Shown: piece by piece, positions 12,593 to 24,300 of the stretch
How positions within the stretch are numbered: position 1 is the first letter of the stretch
Layout: the number at the start of each line of letters is the position of its first letter
From: Craspedostauros australis
Taxonomy: Eukaryota; Bacillariophyta; Bacillariophyceae; Mastogloiales; Achnanthaceae
DNA: 64,000 bases
Assembly (NCBI GenBank): GCA_026770025.1
Contig: JAMXDE010000015.1
Location: 1,795,160 to 1,859,159 of the forward strand
Direction: 5' to 3'
The notes under the pieces: generated by a model
Databases searched by the model: none
The model's input: only the letters and a program-made list of their open reading frames with translations
Told to the model about the DNA's origin: nothing
Program-made: the position numbers and the translations under genes

Positions 12593-14671
12593 ATGAGCGA
12601 GGATGAGTCCAAGCGCAAGAGCAAGCTCTCCAAGGATCATCGCAAACTGCCAGGGGTCTCGAGGCAAGCTCGAAAACAGAGCAACGCAGACGGCGATGCA
12701 AACAATGATGCCAAAGGAGTAGTCAAAGGAGGAGCCAAAGGAGTAGTCAAAGGAGGAGCCAAAGGAGGAGCCAAGATGACCAAAGCTCTGGCCAAAGTGA
12801 AAGCAAAAGCCCAGACCAAGGCCAAGGCCAAGGCCAACAGCAATATGAATATCAATGGCGACGGCGACGGCGATGGAGATGGCAGCAAGGTTCAGGAAAG
12901 GAACAAGAAGGCCAGGAAGCATCCTGGTAGTGGCGCGCCATCGCAAAGCAAGGCGAAGGTGAGAAGGAAGGAGAGGCACTTCAAGGCGGAGGAAATTGTC
13001 CAACGCATCCCGAAGGCTGCCGCAATGGACGTGCTGCTGGGGAGGGGCAGGCCGTACCAATGCCATCCTGGCAACCTTCGATTCCATGCCATCGTCGACG
13101 AGTACAGGGGGCAGTACGATACGGCATCACGGAGCCAAAAGTCGATCATCGCTAGCGCTGTCGTGAAGGCTGTGCGGGGACCTGGCAACGCACGCTTCTT
13201 GCGCAGGGCTGAGGGCACCTCGGAAGAGTGGATCGTCGTTTCTGATGCGATCGCGAAGGACAAGGTGGCCCATGCCTTTCGGAACAGAGCGCGCAAGGGA
13301 AATGAGCGCGTCTCGACCAGCTTCATCGAAATGACTCACCAGCAAGACGCAGGGCCATTCTTCGACCAACACCCGACATCGTCGCCCTTGTCGGCTTCGC
13401 TCCCAGCCTCCACCTCGCCAGGAGATCGAGCCTGCTGTTCCATTGTGCCAGCTCATATGCCAGCAGCTTTATCCATTGCCTCCGTTCGGATGGACCCAAT
13501 CCAAGCACAAACAGCCCCAGCCTCGGCCTCAGCGCCAACTGCAGCCATATCGACGACGTCATCACCGTACACGCGAGCATTCAAGACCGTCGGCAGAGGC
13601 ACCAACAGCCACAATGACAGCGCCAGCGCCGCCATCAATGGCATTCTCAGCACTAGCATAGCCGCCGACGCCAATGCCAGTGCTGCTGCCAGTGCTGCTG
13701 CCAATGACAGCTTAAATCTGCAGGCATCTTTGCAGCGTTCCCTCTTGTACGCAGGGGCTGGCTCACAACACACCGATTATCAACCAAGGAGCCATGTACA
13801 GTCCCATACGAGTCGAGCTACGCCAACGCAGCTGCCGGTGCACCAACCCCAGCATCCATCAGCGCCTCAGATGGGCTCTGGCCAACTCAGCGTGATGGCT
13901 CGGCTGCAGCAACTGGAGGAACTATCATCGTCGCTGTCCAACCTGCCATCATCGGCAGAGATCCAAACCATCATGCGTGAGCAGAGGTTGCAGAGAGCAC
14001 TCGCCTTGGCACAGGCCGAGCGGCACTTGCTGCGTGACCAGCTGGTGGAATCAGCCCTGCTACAGCAGCAACATCAGCAACAGCAACAGCAACAGCAACA
14101 ACTGCCCTTCCAGTCGATCAATCAGCAGCAGCAACAGCTTGGTCGTCACAGGGATCAGGCAAGTTTGGCAAGCTTGTCGTCCCTTCTTGCTGAAAGGAGG
14201 CAAAGATCCCAAACGCTCAACACGGCAAGCCTTGGGCTGCAGCCGTTGTTGAGCAACCTCTTTGCCAATGACGCACCTGAAATCGCAGCTGCTTCTTCCT
14301 TGGATGCCCAGCGGGATTCGAACCTCCGGCAACAACTTCTGTTGTCGAACACACTGGACATCATGAACAGAGCGGGCAACACGGGTGCCAGACAAGGCAC
14401 GATGACTGCAGCATCTCCAGTATCCACCCCGCTACCTGCTGACATGATCAATGCGGCGAGTATTGGCAGAAGCGCTGGAGTGCACGGGACCGATTTACTT
14501 GCCAGATGGGCCGGTTTGAAGCAGGAGGCTGAGAGCAGGCGACAGGGCCACCAGGACGGTTATGGCCATGGGGGTGGTAGCGGTGGTGGTGGCGGCGGTG
14601 GTGGCGGTGGCGGTGGCGGTGGCGGTGACGGGAGAGACAAGCAAGGAAGGAATAGCTCGAATCTTGGTTGA
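12593..14671 (+). CDS. DUF6824-domain poly-Q protein (intronless paralogue)
   Basis: A single open frame of 692 residues. The open frame extends upstream only through GTG codons, so the first ATG (MSEDESKRK) at 12593 is taken as start. The order is: acidic/basic leader; a Lys/Gly tandem repeat (VVKGGAKG units, 12709-12777); a Lys/Ala-rich stretch; an Asp/Gly run; the DVLLGRGRPYQCHPGN domain at residues 146-236 ending in VAHAFRNRAR; a Ser/Ala-rich linker; a glutamine run near residue 490-510; and a C-terminal run of more than 15 glycines. It is paralogous to the spliced gene at 1664-4098. The absence of an intron at the conserved GRG/PYQ position suggests either intron loss or origin by retroposition. 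A nuclear regulatory role is inferred from composition only. Confidence 0.88.
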   Translation: MSEDESKRKSKLSKDHRKLPGVSRQARKQSNADGDANNDAKGVVKGGAKGVVKGGAKGGAKMTKALAKVKAKAQTKAKAKANSNMNINGDGDGDGDGSKVQERNKKARKHPGSGAPSQSKAKVRRKERHFKAEEIVQRIPKAAAMDVLLGRGRPYQCHPGNLRFHAIVDEYRGQYDTASRSQKSIIASAVVKAVRGPGNARFLRRAEGTSEEWIVVSDAIAKDKVAHAFRNRARKGNERVSTSFIEMTHQQDAGPFFDQHPTSSPLSASLPASTSPGDRACCSIVPAHMPAALSIASVRMDPIQAQTAPASASAPTAAISTTSSPYTRAFKTVGRGTNSHNDSASAAINGILSTSIAADANASAAASAAANDSLNLQASLQRSLLYAGAGSQHTDYQPRSHVQSHTSRATPTQLPVHQPQHPSAPQMGSGQLSVMARLQQLEELSSSLSNLPSSAEIQTIMREQRLQRALALAQAERHLLRDQLVESALLQQQHQQQQQQQQQLPFQSINQQQQQLGRHRDQASLASLSSLLAERRQRSQTLNTASLGLQPLLSNLFANDAPEIAAASSLDAQRDSNLRQQLLLSNTLDIMNRAGNTGARQGTMTAASPVSTPLPADMINAASIGRSAGVHGTDLLARWAGLKQEAESRRQGHQDGYGHGGGSGGGGGGGGGGGGGGGDGRDKQGRNSSNLG

Positions 14672-17198
14672 CCAAACGGTGACAAAAGCATGGGCCTACA
14701 CAGCGTATCACACAAGTTCTCTGGGATTACGATCGTAAAGTAGTGAGTGTATTACCGCACTCGTATCGTTGCTCCCTAGAATAAGGTGCTGGCGTACGTT
14801 TATTTGAAGCATTGAGAAACAAGACGAGGACGGCAAAACACTGTTTCTCTCCTCATGGAGACAGCGCGAAGGAGACAGGTTTTTCGGCCGTCACTGGTAC
14901 AATTTGTCACTTCCTGCAACAACTGATACCCAAAGCTCGTGCTCGTACACTCTCGACACGTGGGAGTCCTCTCTTCCCCCGACCAAAGAACGCAAATGCA
15001 CCCCTGGATCAAAGGCCGGAGACGAAGGCTAACCATGATGAGACTTCGTTGATGATGAAACAAGATCACATCATCATGCGCTCTGCACCAGGCATGAGAT
15101 GTGCCGATGAGGCTTGCGAATACTTGTTTCTGCGCCACAGAGCGCGTTTCGAGTCTTCCATCCATAAATACTCTTGGTAGAGCACAATACTCGTACGATG
15201 GGGAGCGAGAATACGGTCAGCTCTGCCAATGCTCTAGGCACATGTTGGTGTTTGGTTGTTTGGGAGGGTAGAATACAATATTATAGAATACTATTCTATA
15301 ATATATACTATTATAGAATACAATGCAATATCATCCGATGCAATAAACTAGGGTATGCACATACGAGTGGTGAGTTGGCTGCGCCAGTGAAATGCCGAGG
15401 AGAGCACGAGGTGGGAAATTGGAGGCACGCCAAGGCATCAGCGTTCCCATGTAGGTACGAGTAGAGTACGTAGAGCACATGGGAACGGACGCCCTCTCTG
15501 TCTCACTCCCCTTTTCGTGGATTTGGAGCACCGCGGTTTCTGATCGCATTCATCCCCAACTACCGCAAGAGGAGGAAAACCTCTCCGTCGACCTCAACAA
15601 CACAAACAAGTCGGATTGGATCCAACCAGACAAGTCCAGTCTGTATTGTCGGCAGAGCCTCTCTATCCCTCCTTTGGCCTGCTCCGTTCGATGCGGGTCG
15701 CAAACATCGGATCGAGATTTTGCGCTGGCAGAAAAAAGCATGCGTTGTGCTCTGGCAAAACTGTCGCGTGTGGTCATTGTTCCATACTGGCGAGTGAAGA
15801 ATCACTCATTCCACGTTTCTGTTGACTCGCAACCTGACGACGCAGCCTCCCACCCTCCCACGTACGCAATTTGGGCTTCTCCACAACGCCAACATCTGCA
15901 TCGTGCGAATGGGCCATTTTGTCACAGATGTGACACAAGAAGGGCTCTGCCCGGAGAAGCGAAAACGGAACAACCATCATCTTGTTTTTTTTCGCTCTTT
16001 CCAACTTCTACTGGTTGATCGGGACACAAAATGTCTTGACGTTTATTGTGAAGGATAGTCTGGGCTTTGGACAGACAACAACAGACACGCCTTCGTTTTG
16101 TCGAACCGAATGAGCGGTTCCACGTTTATCAAACTTCTCTTCTGGTGGCGCCAAGGGTGCAGCGGTTGAGCCACGAAGTGGAACACATGAGCAAGGACAC
16201 ACTAACACTAACTGGTCTGTGTTTCGCAAACTCGGACCAAGTTCCGTGCACAAGCGCCGAGCATCTTTCTGCTAGTGTGGAGAGAGAGTGTGTGTGCACC
16301 TATCGTACAAACGCATCATTGGAGGTATCACGAACAAACTCCTTGCCCTTCACACTCTTCGAACAGCAACAGCAACAGCAACAGCATCTGTGACACCGGC
16401 AACGCCAAAAGCACCAGATGTTCCCAATAGATCGGTGCGAACGATCATGTTGTGAATACCATGGAGAAGCACGACCACATGCACCAAATCTCCTCATATT
16501 GATATTCTCAAGTGCTCACCCTTTTGTGGTGTCTTGGCTTCAACTATCACACAATAAGGAGGACTGCGTGTTCGTGTCTTCGCAGCCGATGTTCGCTTGT
16601 TGTCGAACAGCTTCATCAATGAAGGCGGCAACGGCGAAACAAGACTCTGTTCGCCGCGGTTTGGTTGCAGTCGTGGTGCCGCATGAAGCACAAATTGGTC
16701 GTATTACTCTGCCGTTTGGCGAATCATACCCGCTAATCGAAGTGTTCGCTCTCATCGGCAAACAGACAGACGTAAAATATGATGCCCTCATATCTATCCA
16801 TACAAGCAACGAGGACGCGGAGTCGCATGGTGGCAGATCATGCTTGCATCCAAGTGTGGATTCTCGTAGCTCAGAGGGTGGCAATCACCTAGCTGTAACT
16901 CTCTCCAGAGGGCACTTTGATTGTGAGCTCTCCAGCGCATGTATTGGCAGCGTTGCACAATCCTCGAGCGATGCGCAGTCCTGTGAATTCAGCGCAAAAT
17001 CATCCGCTATGACTCTGCTCATTCCCTTTTCTGCATACGTTCATTTCGGAGTGCGGGCTACTAATCGGTGTCCATTTTGTCTGCTTTATGTGCTCTTTTT
17101 CATTGAATTGCTTCAAACAGAGCTGTGTTACTCCGTGGATGTCCCTCCTTATTCAACGCGGAACATGTCCAAGTTCGAAGTCATGTTTTCTCCATGCT
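14672..17198. other. intergenic, no supported gene
   Basis: It contains the 3' region of the gene ending at 14671, an AT-rich inverted repeat near 15281, a CAGCAA run at 16367-16387, and one 276-codon open frame (16418-17248, +). That frame has no recognisable domain and overlaps the 3' end of the antisense mitochondrial-type gene, so it was not called. Confidence 0.5.
15281..15301. repeat. AT-rich perfect inverted repeat
   Basis: Arms TTATAGAATA and TATTCTATAA are exact reverse complements separated by a single C. The left arm recurs at 15310-15320 and a near copy (TATTATAGAATA) sits at 36124-36135. It could form a hairpin or cruciform; it may be a transposon-end remnant or a 3'-end structure. 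Confidence 0.8.
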
Positions 17199-18490
17199 TC
17201 AGTTGGAGACCTCAACAGTTTCCTCGTCCGGTGCCTCGCTCTGGATGACGTTGGCTGCCCAGTGATGGAGGATGGATCGTTGGTATTCGGCATCCGCGAG
17301 CCTTTGCTTTGGCGAGATGACATGCTTCATCTCGATGACGGCCTGACGCTTGGTGTGGCGCTTGGCCATCTTGCGATGGTGCGCCGCCACGAGGAATCGC
17401 TTCTGGCGGGCATGGATCTTCCGCACCAAGAACCAGCGTCTGCCCTGGCGTTTGAGGTTGCGCGTGCCGCGTTTGCCAGCGCGTTCCGGCAGCGTGGCGA
17501 AGGCCTCCGCGAGCAGCCTCTCTGTCTCCTCCTCGGAAAACCGAATGGCGGGGAACTTGGTGGTTCCGACATCGGCGCTGGCCATCTTCGTGGCGGCCTG
17601 CTCCTTCAGCAGACGCTTTCTGGATTGCTTGCCGCCACGCTTCTTTGCGCCAACGACCTTCGCGGTGGTGATCTGACCCGTTTGGAATCCCTCAACGGAG
17701 ATGGATTGCTGAAATTTGACCCATTGCTGGTGCTGGAGGAATGGCTGCTCGTCCTTGGCGGTTGAGCCCCCGTCTGGCGTGGCTTTAGAGCCGGTCTGTT
17801 AGATTTGCGTCAAGCACGTGTTGCGTTGATCGGCGTGAAGGAGAAGCGATATTGGATCCGCAATGGTCAGGAAATGGTGAACATCCAATCCAATTTCATG
17901 AGTGCATTTTGAACGTGAGAAAGTAGCGCATGGCACTGAAGCAACCGCATTCAAGGAACGCACAGCACCGACCTGTGCCAACCAATCCCGCACGCATGTT
18001 CCTCAAATCTATTGCTACGATGGCTGGATGCCTAGGCTGTCGGCACAATAATTGCAGATAGATGATGAGGATGAAGGATATCATACCGTATCGTATCGTA
18101 CCATATCATGTTGTACAACACATCACACACCACATTACATCACTTGCCACGTACTTTTGATTTGTTTGCCTTCTTCTTGCTTTTCGACGCGAATGACCTG
18201 CGACCTTGCATCTGCGGTTGCAGAAGCGCCGTGGCGAGATCGGTATGCAGGCTGCAAACGGCAGTCGGTGCTGATATCGTCTGAGTCTGGAGTGTGCACT
18301 GGTTGGTATCTGCAGCAGCAGCATATCTTGCCATTGTGAAAGGCTGGCTTGCCTTGGAGACAGCATGGAAGGTTCGCAATGTGCCTTGGCCCGCCGACCT
18401 TGCAGTAGTTGATGCGACAGCAGCCAGCGGTCTGGATCCGACGCTGAGCTGGGACAGCGCTGATGTGAGGAGAGTCGTTCTCGACAACAT
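17199..18490 (-). CDS. basic protein with probable mitochondrial presequence
   Basis: Two exons, 18490-18155 and 17795-17199, give 310 residues. The donor is AAA/GTACGT and the acceptor CTAACAG/ACC; both are phase 0 and the reading frame stays open across the join. Exon 1 starts at a Kozak-like CCGCCATGT and encodes a Ser/Thr/Arg/Ala-rich, acid-free leader (MLSRTTLLTSALSQL) typical of mitochondrial import. It ends in a lysine cluster (SKSKKKANKSK). Exon 2 carries WVKFQQSISVEGF, a basic segment KKRGGKQSRKRLLK, FSEEETERLLAEAF and a second basic block (GTRNLKRQGRRWFLVRKIHA, RKMAKRHTKRQA). Size, charge and targeting would suit a mitoribosomal or RNA-associated protein, but no named family was recognised. 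The exon-2 open frame alone would give a misleading 128-residue product starting at 17585. Confidence 0.75.
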
Positions 18491-19136
18491 GGCGGGATGT
18501 TGCTCTGGTGTTTTTCTCGATTGCGGCGCTCTGCGTGTGTGAGTATGTATGTGTGCGTGTACCCGTGATTGGTCTCCTCGATGATCACTTCGGCAATCAA
18601 TCACTCCGATTTCAGGCAACGATGGATCCGTCAGCGTTGATAAGATCCTTCACTGTTGGAGAGCGTCGTAAAAACAGTTCTGCGAGTATCGTCACTGAGG
18701 CAGTGTACGTGGAGAGCACAGGACTGCGCCAACATCCACATCCATCATCGCAAAGGCGCCGCAAAGACGCCTCATCTCGCCACCATTGTCAACATCGTCG
18801 ACATCGTCGACATCGTGTGTTTGGTGTCGCAAACCAATCGATCAAACGGGAACTGCGACAAAGGACAGACGAAGAACGGAAATCGACCACTTCGACTAAG
18901 TAGTTTCCCAAAAATAGAATCATGTCCCAGCGTTTCGGATCACGAGCTATTCTTGGAGCTATTATATGTATTAATACTCATCCAGCGCTTCGTCCATTTA
19001 GTGTAGCGCATCGTATTCTTCTATGTCCTCTCTTCTCCTCTGCACTCGATGATATGATATGCGAATTTACATCGCGCAACAACTCGTGCTGTACTTACTG
19101 CATGTTAGTACACACGCTGGCCGCCCTCCACATGCC
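18491..19136. other. intergenic between two minus-strand genes
   Basis: It holds the 5' leader of the gene starting at 18490 and the 3' region of the gene ending at 19137. No domain-bearing frame was seen. A short GTCGACATC repeat lies at 18786-18815. Confidence 0.5.
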
Positions 19137-20306
19137 CTACGTCAGAATACCCGCTTCGCGCTGCCGCAGCTCATGCACCAGCATCTGGATGCAAAGCAAA
19201 CGAGCCTCGAGTCCGTAATGCGGTTTCAGATCACCTGTGATACGGCTGCCTTCAAAGCTGCGTGGATAGATCGCCGTGCCCCAATCCAGGAACGTCATGT
19301 TCAATGTGCGGTTCTGCTTCAGCGTCTCCACCATGCGCCGCGCGTCCGCGTTGAGATCGTACGTCAAGTCCTTGTACACGTCGCGCTCGTCGTATCCGCT
19401 GGATCTCCATACCACGGTGCGATTGCGATCCGGCAGCGCCTGCACCCAATCCATCGCATTCTGCAAACGTTTCGTGACGTTGCCATCTTTGCGATTCCGC
19501 ATGCAATCCCCGGTCCGGACGGCTTCCCAAATGCCCACGCCGATGATGATCAGCGTGTAGTTGTTGGATATGGCCCGGTCGTTGCCGAAGTCGACATTGA
19601 CGAGCCTGGGCAGATCGTTGAGACAGTTGGATTCCCCAAAGTCGTAGCGCATCATGGCGCTGTCCTCCTCCGCCGGCGATGCCCGAATGTGGCGACAATG
19701 AAAGGCACGCTCTTCTTCGGGATGCTTCCAAAACTGATGCAGGATCGACGTGGCGTTGGGATCCTCGTCGGGAAAGACGAAATCGCGGTACTTGCACAAT
19801 TCGTAGGGTCCGCGATGCTTGTTGATGTTGATGCGATGCGCGGCGTCCAGTTCATAGTGGTGGATATCCCCGGCCGTGTGCGGCGCGTCGAGGAGGTGGA
19901 ACAGAGTGCCGTAGAGGCGGCGCGCGGTGGAGTCGCCGATGATCAAGGTGTGGTGCTTCGAGAATGTTTGTTGTATCTGCTGCAGGCTGTAGGTTGGTAT
20001 GCCCTCGGGTGGGATCCAGTGCTTGCCGAACCATTGGTACGCTGTTCTGTTGATGTGCTTCTGCTGGTTGGCGGCCTCGATCGCTTCTCGGCTTGCGGCG
20101 CTGTTGGATGATGACGATGATGACGATGTGGTTGTCATGAGAGATTCCGGGATCCTTTGAATGATGGAGTTGTCCGCCAGCATCGTCAACACTGCAAGCG
20201 CCATCATGATTCCGAGGCCGATTTTCGTGCCTGATCCGGTGGATGATGTTTTCGTTGCTGCAGTCGCTGCGGACGGAGCTGTCATCGTTGGTTTGTCGGA
20301 GGACAT
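19137..20306 (-). CDS. type II membrane GDS / PC-esterase-like protein
   Basis: 389 residues from ATG 20306. A short Ser/Thr/Ala-rich N-terminus is followed by one hydrophobic segment (about residues 29-44, GLGIMMALAVLTMLA) and then a lumenal domain with several N-glycosylation sequons. Catalytic-type blocks are visible: LIIGDSTARR (GDS at 124-126, nucleophile Ser), GVGIWE at 256-261, and a C-terminal D-x-x-x-H (D359, H363 in GDLKPHYG) followed by EARLLCIQMLVHEL. This arrangement is that of the GDSL/SGNH PC-esterase group (the trichome-birefringence-like/NXPE/Cas1 type), which transfer or remove acetyl groups on glycans in the Golgi. Substrate is unknown; a role in cell-wall or secreted glycan modification is inferred. 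An in-frame upstream ATG at 20507 would add 67 residues; that segment looks like leader. Confidence 0.75.
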   Translation of the reverse strand: MSSDKPTMTAPSAATAATKTSSTGSGTKIGLGIMMALAVLTMLADNSIIQRIPESLMTTTSSSSSSSNSAASREAIEAANQQKHINRTAYQWFGKHWIPPEGIPTYSLQQIQQTFSKHHTLIIGDSTARRLYGTLFHLLDAPHTAGDIHHYELDAAHRININKHRGPYELCKYRDFVFPDEDPNATSILHQFWKHPEEERAFHCRHIRASPAEEDSAMMRYDFGESNCLNDLPRLVNVDFGNDRAISNNYTLIIIGVGIWEAVRTGDCMRNRKDGNVTKRLQNAMDWVQALPDRNRTVVWRSSGYDERDVYKDLTYDLNADARRMVETLKQNRTLNMTFLDWGTAIYPRSFEGSRITGDLKPHYGLEARLLCIQMLVHELRQREAGILT

Positions 20307-21307
20307 CTCACGAGTAGTCGGATAGGTTGGGAATGTACACGTATGGTCTGCATGTGCCAGTATGGATATGCATCCGAGTAGAGTAGAGTAGACAAGAGGA
20401 GAATGATGGGAGACCAGTGGTGGACAAACGGAGAGCGAAGAGTCGAGGAGCAAGAACGTTGTTGCGGATTGCGGGTCCAACGACAAGCATGGCAGCGAGG
20501 GTGTCATTCGTTTGTTGGTGTGTTGCGTTGGGTTGCGCCATGTTTTGTTCTACTTCATTTCGAATCCCGGCAAAGCCGTCTGAGGCGCAATCGAGTCTTG
20601 AATGACCATGATTCACAAACTGCTGCAGTCGGATTGTTCCAAGTGACACTCGCGGTCATTGCGAAACTGCGGCGAAGCGCGATTGGGTGTGTCTGAAGTC
20701 ATTTCAGTTCAGCGCAACACGACACAACACGGATTTTGTTGGTGCCATGGTTGTGAGTGGGATGGCGCTGCCCGTCTTGTTCTTGTCGATGTTGTGTGTC
20801 GCGGCAGGTGCGAGGCAGAGATCGGAAGCAGTTTTTTTGGATCTGTGAGTGATTGGTCGGACAGGGAAGACAAAGGCAAAGATGCACCTGCAGACAAAGC
20901 AAGACCAAGAGGGACCACCGCATCAATAGTCGTACGAGGCGAGCACAAGAGAGGGGAAGAGGCAGGACAAGGAGACAAGGGCCGCTTGATCCACTCTGCT
21001 TCCTCAATCATTCATTCATTTATTTGTTTATAGTCCATTTGTTTATTAAATTGTTTATTCATTCGGTCGATCAAGCCATCAAACAAGAAAGGAGGCAAGC
21101 AAGCAAGAAAGGCAAGCAAGAAAGGAAGCAAGCAAGAAAGGAAAGAGGAGGGAAGGAAGCAACTCATCCGCCTCGTCCTGGTTCGCCATACCCGCAGCTC
21201 GTGCAGATAGTCATACCTGAGGGCGCTCCCAATTTGGCAACAGAATAGTAGGTCGCAACCCAGTTGAACAACCGCGAACCACGCCGAGAGAGCGCAAGCG
21301 ACCCAAC
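20307..21307. promoter_or_regulatory. shared upstream region of divergent genes
   Basis: This 1-kb interval separates the minus-strand esterase-like gene from the plus-strand STAND ATPase, so both promoters must lie here. It contains a GAGTAGAGTAGAGTAG run (20376-20392), an AT-rich TTTATTTGTTTA-type segment (21010-21062) and a purine repeat (21081-21160). No TATA box could be assigned with confidence. Confidence 0.45.
21081..21160. repeat. purine tandem repeat (AAGCAAGCAAGAAAGG-like)
   Basis: Imperfect tandem units of AAGCAAG and AAAGG fill about 80 bp, ending roughly 150 bp before the ATG at 21308. It lies in the probable 5' leader or core promoter of the STAND ATPase gene. Confidence 0.85.
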
Positions 21308-24300
21308 ATGAGCGCTCAGCAGTACAGCCACAACCATGGCCAGCACCACAACCATGGCCATGAACAGGAAAGACGCAACTACGGAAGCCCGGCGAGACCT
21401 CTGACACCCTCCAAGTTCTCCGCAGGCAACCAGCCACCAGAAACGGCCCCCGCAAGCCAGAGCTTCGCCATGAGCGGCAGGAACAGCAACAGCACCGGCA
21501 ACATGAACTACAGGGATGGCAGGAATGGCAGGGATGGCAGGAACATGGCAAGAGACACCGCCAGCTCCAGAATGAACTCCAGAATGCACAACGTATCGTA
21601 CTCGCCCAAGCCGGCTGCCTCAAGGAGGGTCAATGCGTCGGCGATGATGAGCCCTGCATCCACCAAGGGTCGCTTCATGTCCTCCGCTGGCTTGATCTTG
21701 CAGCAGTTCGAGCAGCAGGATCAGCAGGACCTGTCTCGTTCGCCTCGCACCCACACACAGGAGTCTTCCACCGTGGGCAGGTCCAACATGGGTCTGCAGT
21801 CTCATGTGCAGTCGAGGCCACCGTCACTCAGCGCAGCGCTGCATGCACCACCGACTCTATCGCCCACCACGACACCTTTGGCACCCATGATGACTGCCAC
21901 CTTGTCGCCAGGACTGGCAGCAGCACCACTCACAACACCCGCGCCTGTCTCACCGTACGCCGCAGACCAGGTTGTGCACCAGGCCGAATACAACGATTCC
22001 TTCCACTTCAACCAGCCCCACCCGCCCGGCCCAAATGCCAACGCCAACAACAGACGCTACGCCAGCGGCGGCGGAGCCAGCAGCGCATCGACCATCAGCA
22101 CGCTCAGCCTCGATTCGTTGGACACCTCCATCCGATCCAACGGCACGCCCGACTACCACCCACCGCAAGCATTCCTCATGATACCGGGCAACCCGGCCAC
22201 CACCACTGTGATCGAGGAGGTCCCGACCAACTCCGCTAAGCATGCAGCATCTCGCCACAATGCCGCCAGCGCCTCGTCCGTCACCTGCGACGCCAAACCC
22301 ATGCACGCCCGACACAACGAAACCAACTCCATCCACTCCGCACCACCGACCGTCAAGCGTGCGCCGGGAACAAGCGCCGCGCCCAAGGCCGGCCTCCAGA
22401 AGTTCGATCACCGCCTGCGCACCATGAAGGCCGGCAGCACCACCATGTCCAACAACTTCGTCGCGAGGGAGAAGCAGTTCCGCATCATCGGCAACGCCAT
22501 GACGCAGATATTCAAGGCGCATGCCAAGTCCTCGGCCGTTCCCACCGAACCAACCACCAGGACTCCCATGCCGACGGCGCCGGTAGAACCATTCCGAAGG
22601 CGCCACAGCATGAAGCAGCAACAAAGACCCTTCGTGGGACGCACCAAGTCCAACGACGAGGACATCCTGCGCGCCATGATGGACACGGGCGGGGCGGCGC
22701 CCGTCACCTCCACCGTCATGCAGAATGCCGCGCGTCCGCAACCGCGCAGCTGGGTCGTCATGTCGGGACCGACGGGCTGCGGCAAATCAACCCTCCTCTC
22801 GCACGTCGTCAAGTACCAGAAGCATCAGCAGCAGCTGCATGGATTCTTCGTGCACATATCCTTATCCCTGCATCACAAGGACCAGCCGCTTGCCACGATC
22901 CATCTATTCGTCTTGGAACTGTGCCAGCAGATACTAAACCTGCCCAAGACCAGCAAGCTGCGACCGCAGCAGGATCAGACGGATCCCAGACGCTTTCAGG
23001 ATCTGCAGCATGATCTGCAGTCGAGTTTGGGCATCATGGAGCGCACCGTCCTGTCCAAGATCCTGCCCAAGCATATGTACGATGCCATCTTCGCCCGCGC
23101 CAATGCCAACGGCAAGAATTCGGCCTCGTCCACCAATCCACGTGGCAATGCATACAGCAACAACGCCACCACCGCCAGCAACAACAACAAGAAGAAGAAC
23201 AACGGCGCAGGCAATGCAAACGGCATGCGAAACACCATGCCGGAAGGCTCGTCCTCGCTCGCCGAATGGAGGTACCAGTTCCAGAATGCGCTCATCCAAT
23301 TCCTCTTCGTCGTCTCCACGTACTGTCCAGTCATTTGGATCAGCGAGAACCTGCAGTACTCCGATGCGCCCAGCATCGACCTCATGATGACCATGATCCA
23401 GAACACCACGTTGCCACATCTGGGAATCATCACGTGCCATTGCACCAGCGTCACCCAATCGCCCATCCTGCGCAACATGTACCAGAAGCTGGATCAGTCC
23501 AAACGCACGCGATCCATCCGCCTCGTCTTCGTCGAGATGGACAACATCTCGCAGGATCAGACCCACGAATGGCTCGACACCTTCATGGGCACGACGTCCT
23601 CCACGCAGATCTCAGAGCTGGCGGAATACCTACACGAAATGACCAACGGCAATTTCTACTTCCTCGAACAGTACCTGCGCGCCCTGCTACAAATGGAAAT
23701 GATGCACTACCAGACGGACACCAAGGATTACATGCTGCAGGACAACGTCCCCTCCATTCGCAGATTGTTGCGCAAACGCATGAAGCACGCGCAGCAGGCA
23801 CCGTCCATTCTAGATTTTTGCAAGTACCAGCTCTCCGGCACCATCTTCACGAGCCCCACAGCCGCGACGCTGCTGTCATTGCGTTCCTCGACCACCAATT
23901 CCATCAAGAGCATGGCCAAGCACGTCCTGTCCCTCATCGCATGCCTCGGGACATTCACCATCTCCCATTCCATGATCCAGCTCATCCTCAACGGTTTCTG
24001 CGGACACAGGACCGCCGCGGCGCAGAATGAACATGAGGCCTTCTTTCAGCAGTACTTTGAAATCTCACCATCGTTGCTGGCCGATTCCACGAAGCTCAAC
24101 GCCATCATGAAGATATGCCAGGAGGAGGGATGGATGACGGAGCTATCCAGCGCGCAGGGCAACAACCTCTACAACGTCGTCTCCACGGCAACATCCAACG
24201 CGCACCACGTCGACCGGTACTACCAATTCACGCACGAAACGATCCAGGAGGCGGCAGCCAAATTGATCTCCGAAAGCAAGTTGTCCGAGCTGCAATTCCG

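Noticed and set aside
14312-14326. GGGATTCGAACCTCC, resembling a tRNA T-arm on the minus strand
   Set aside because: No matching D-arm, anticodon arm or acceptor pairing nearby, and it lies within an intact coding frame (RDSNLRQQL).
16418-17248. 276-codon plus-strand open frame starting at ATG
   Set aside because: No domain, Cys/Ser-rich random-like composition, no paralogue, and its 3' end overlaps the antisense two-exon gene.
19059-20111. 350-codon plus-strand frame opposite the esterase-like gene
   Set aside because: Antisense shadow; the minus strand carries the GDS motif, membrane anchor and glycosylation sites.
21950-23566. Long minus-strand frames opposite the STAND ATPase
   Set aside because: Gly/Val/Arg-rich shadows of the C-rich coding strand; stop-free only because of codon bias of the sense gene.
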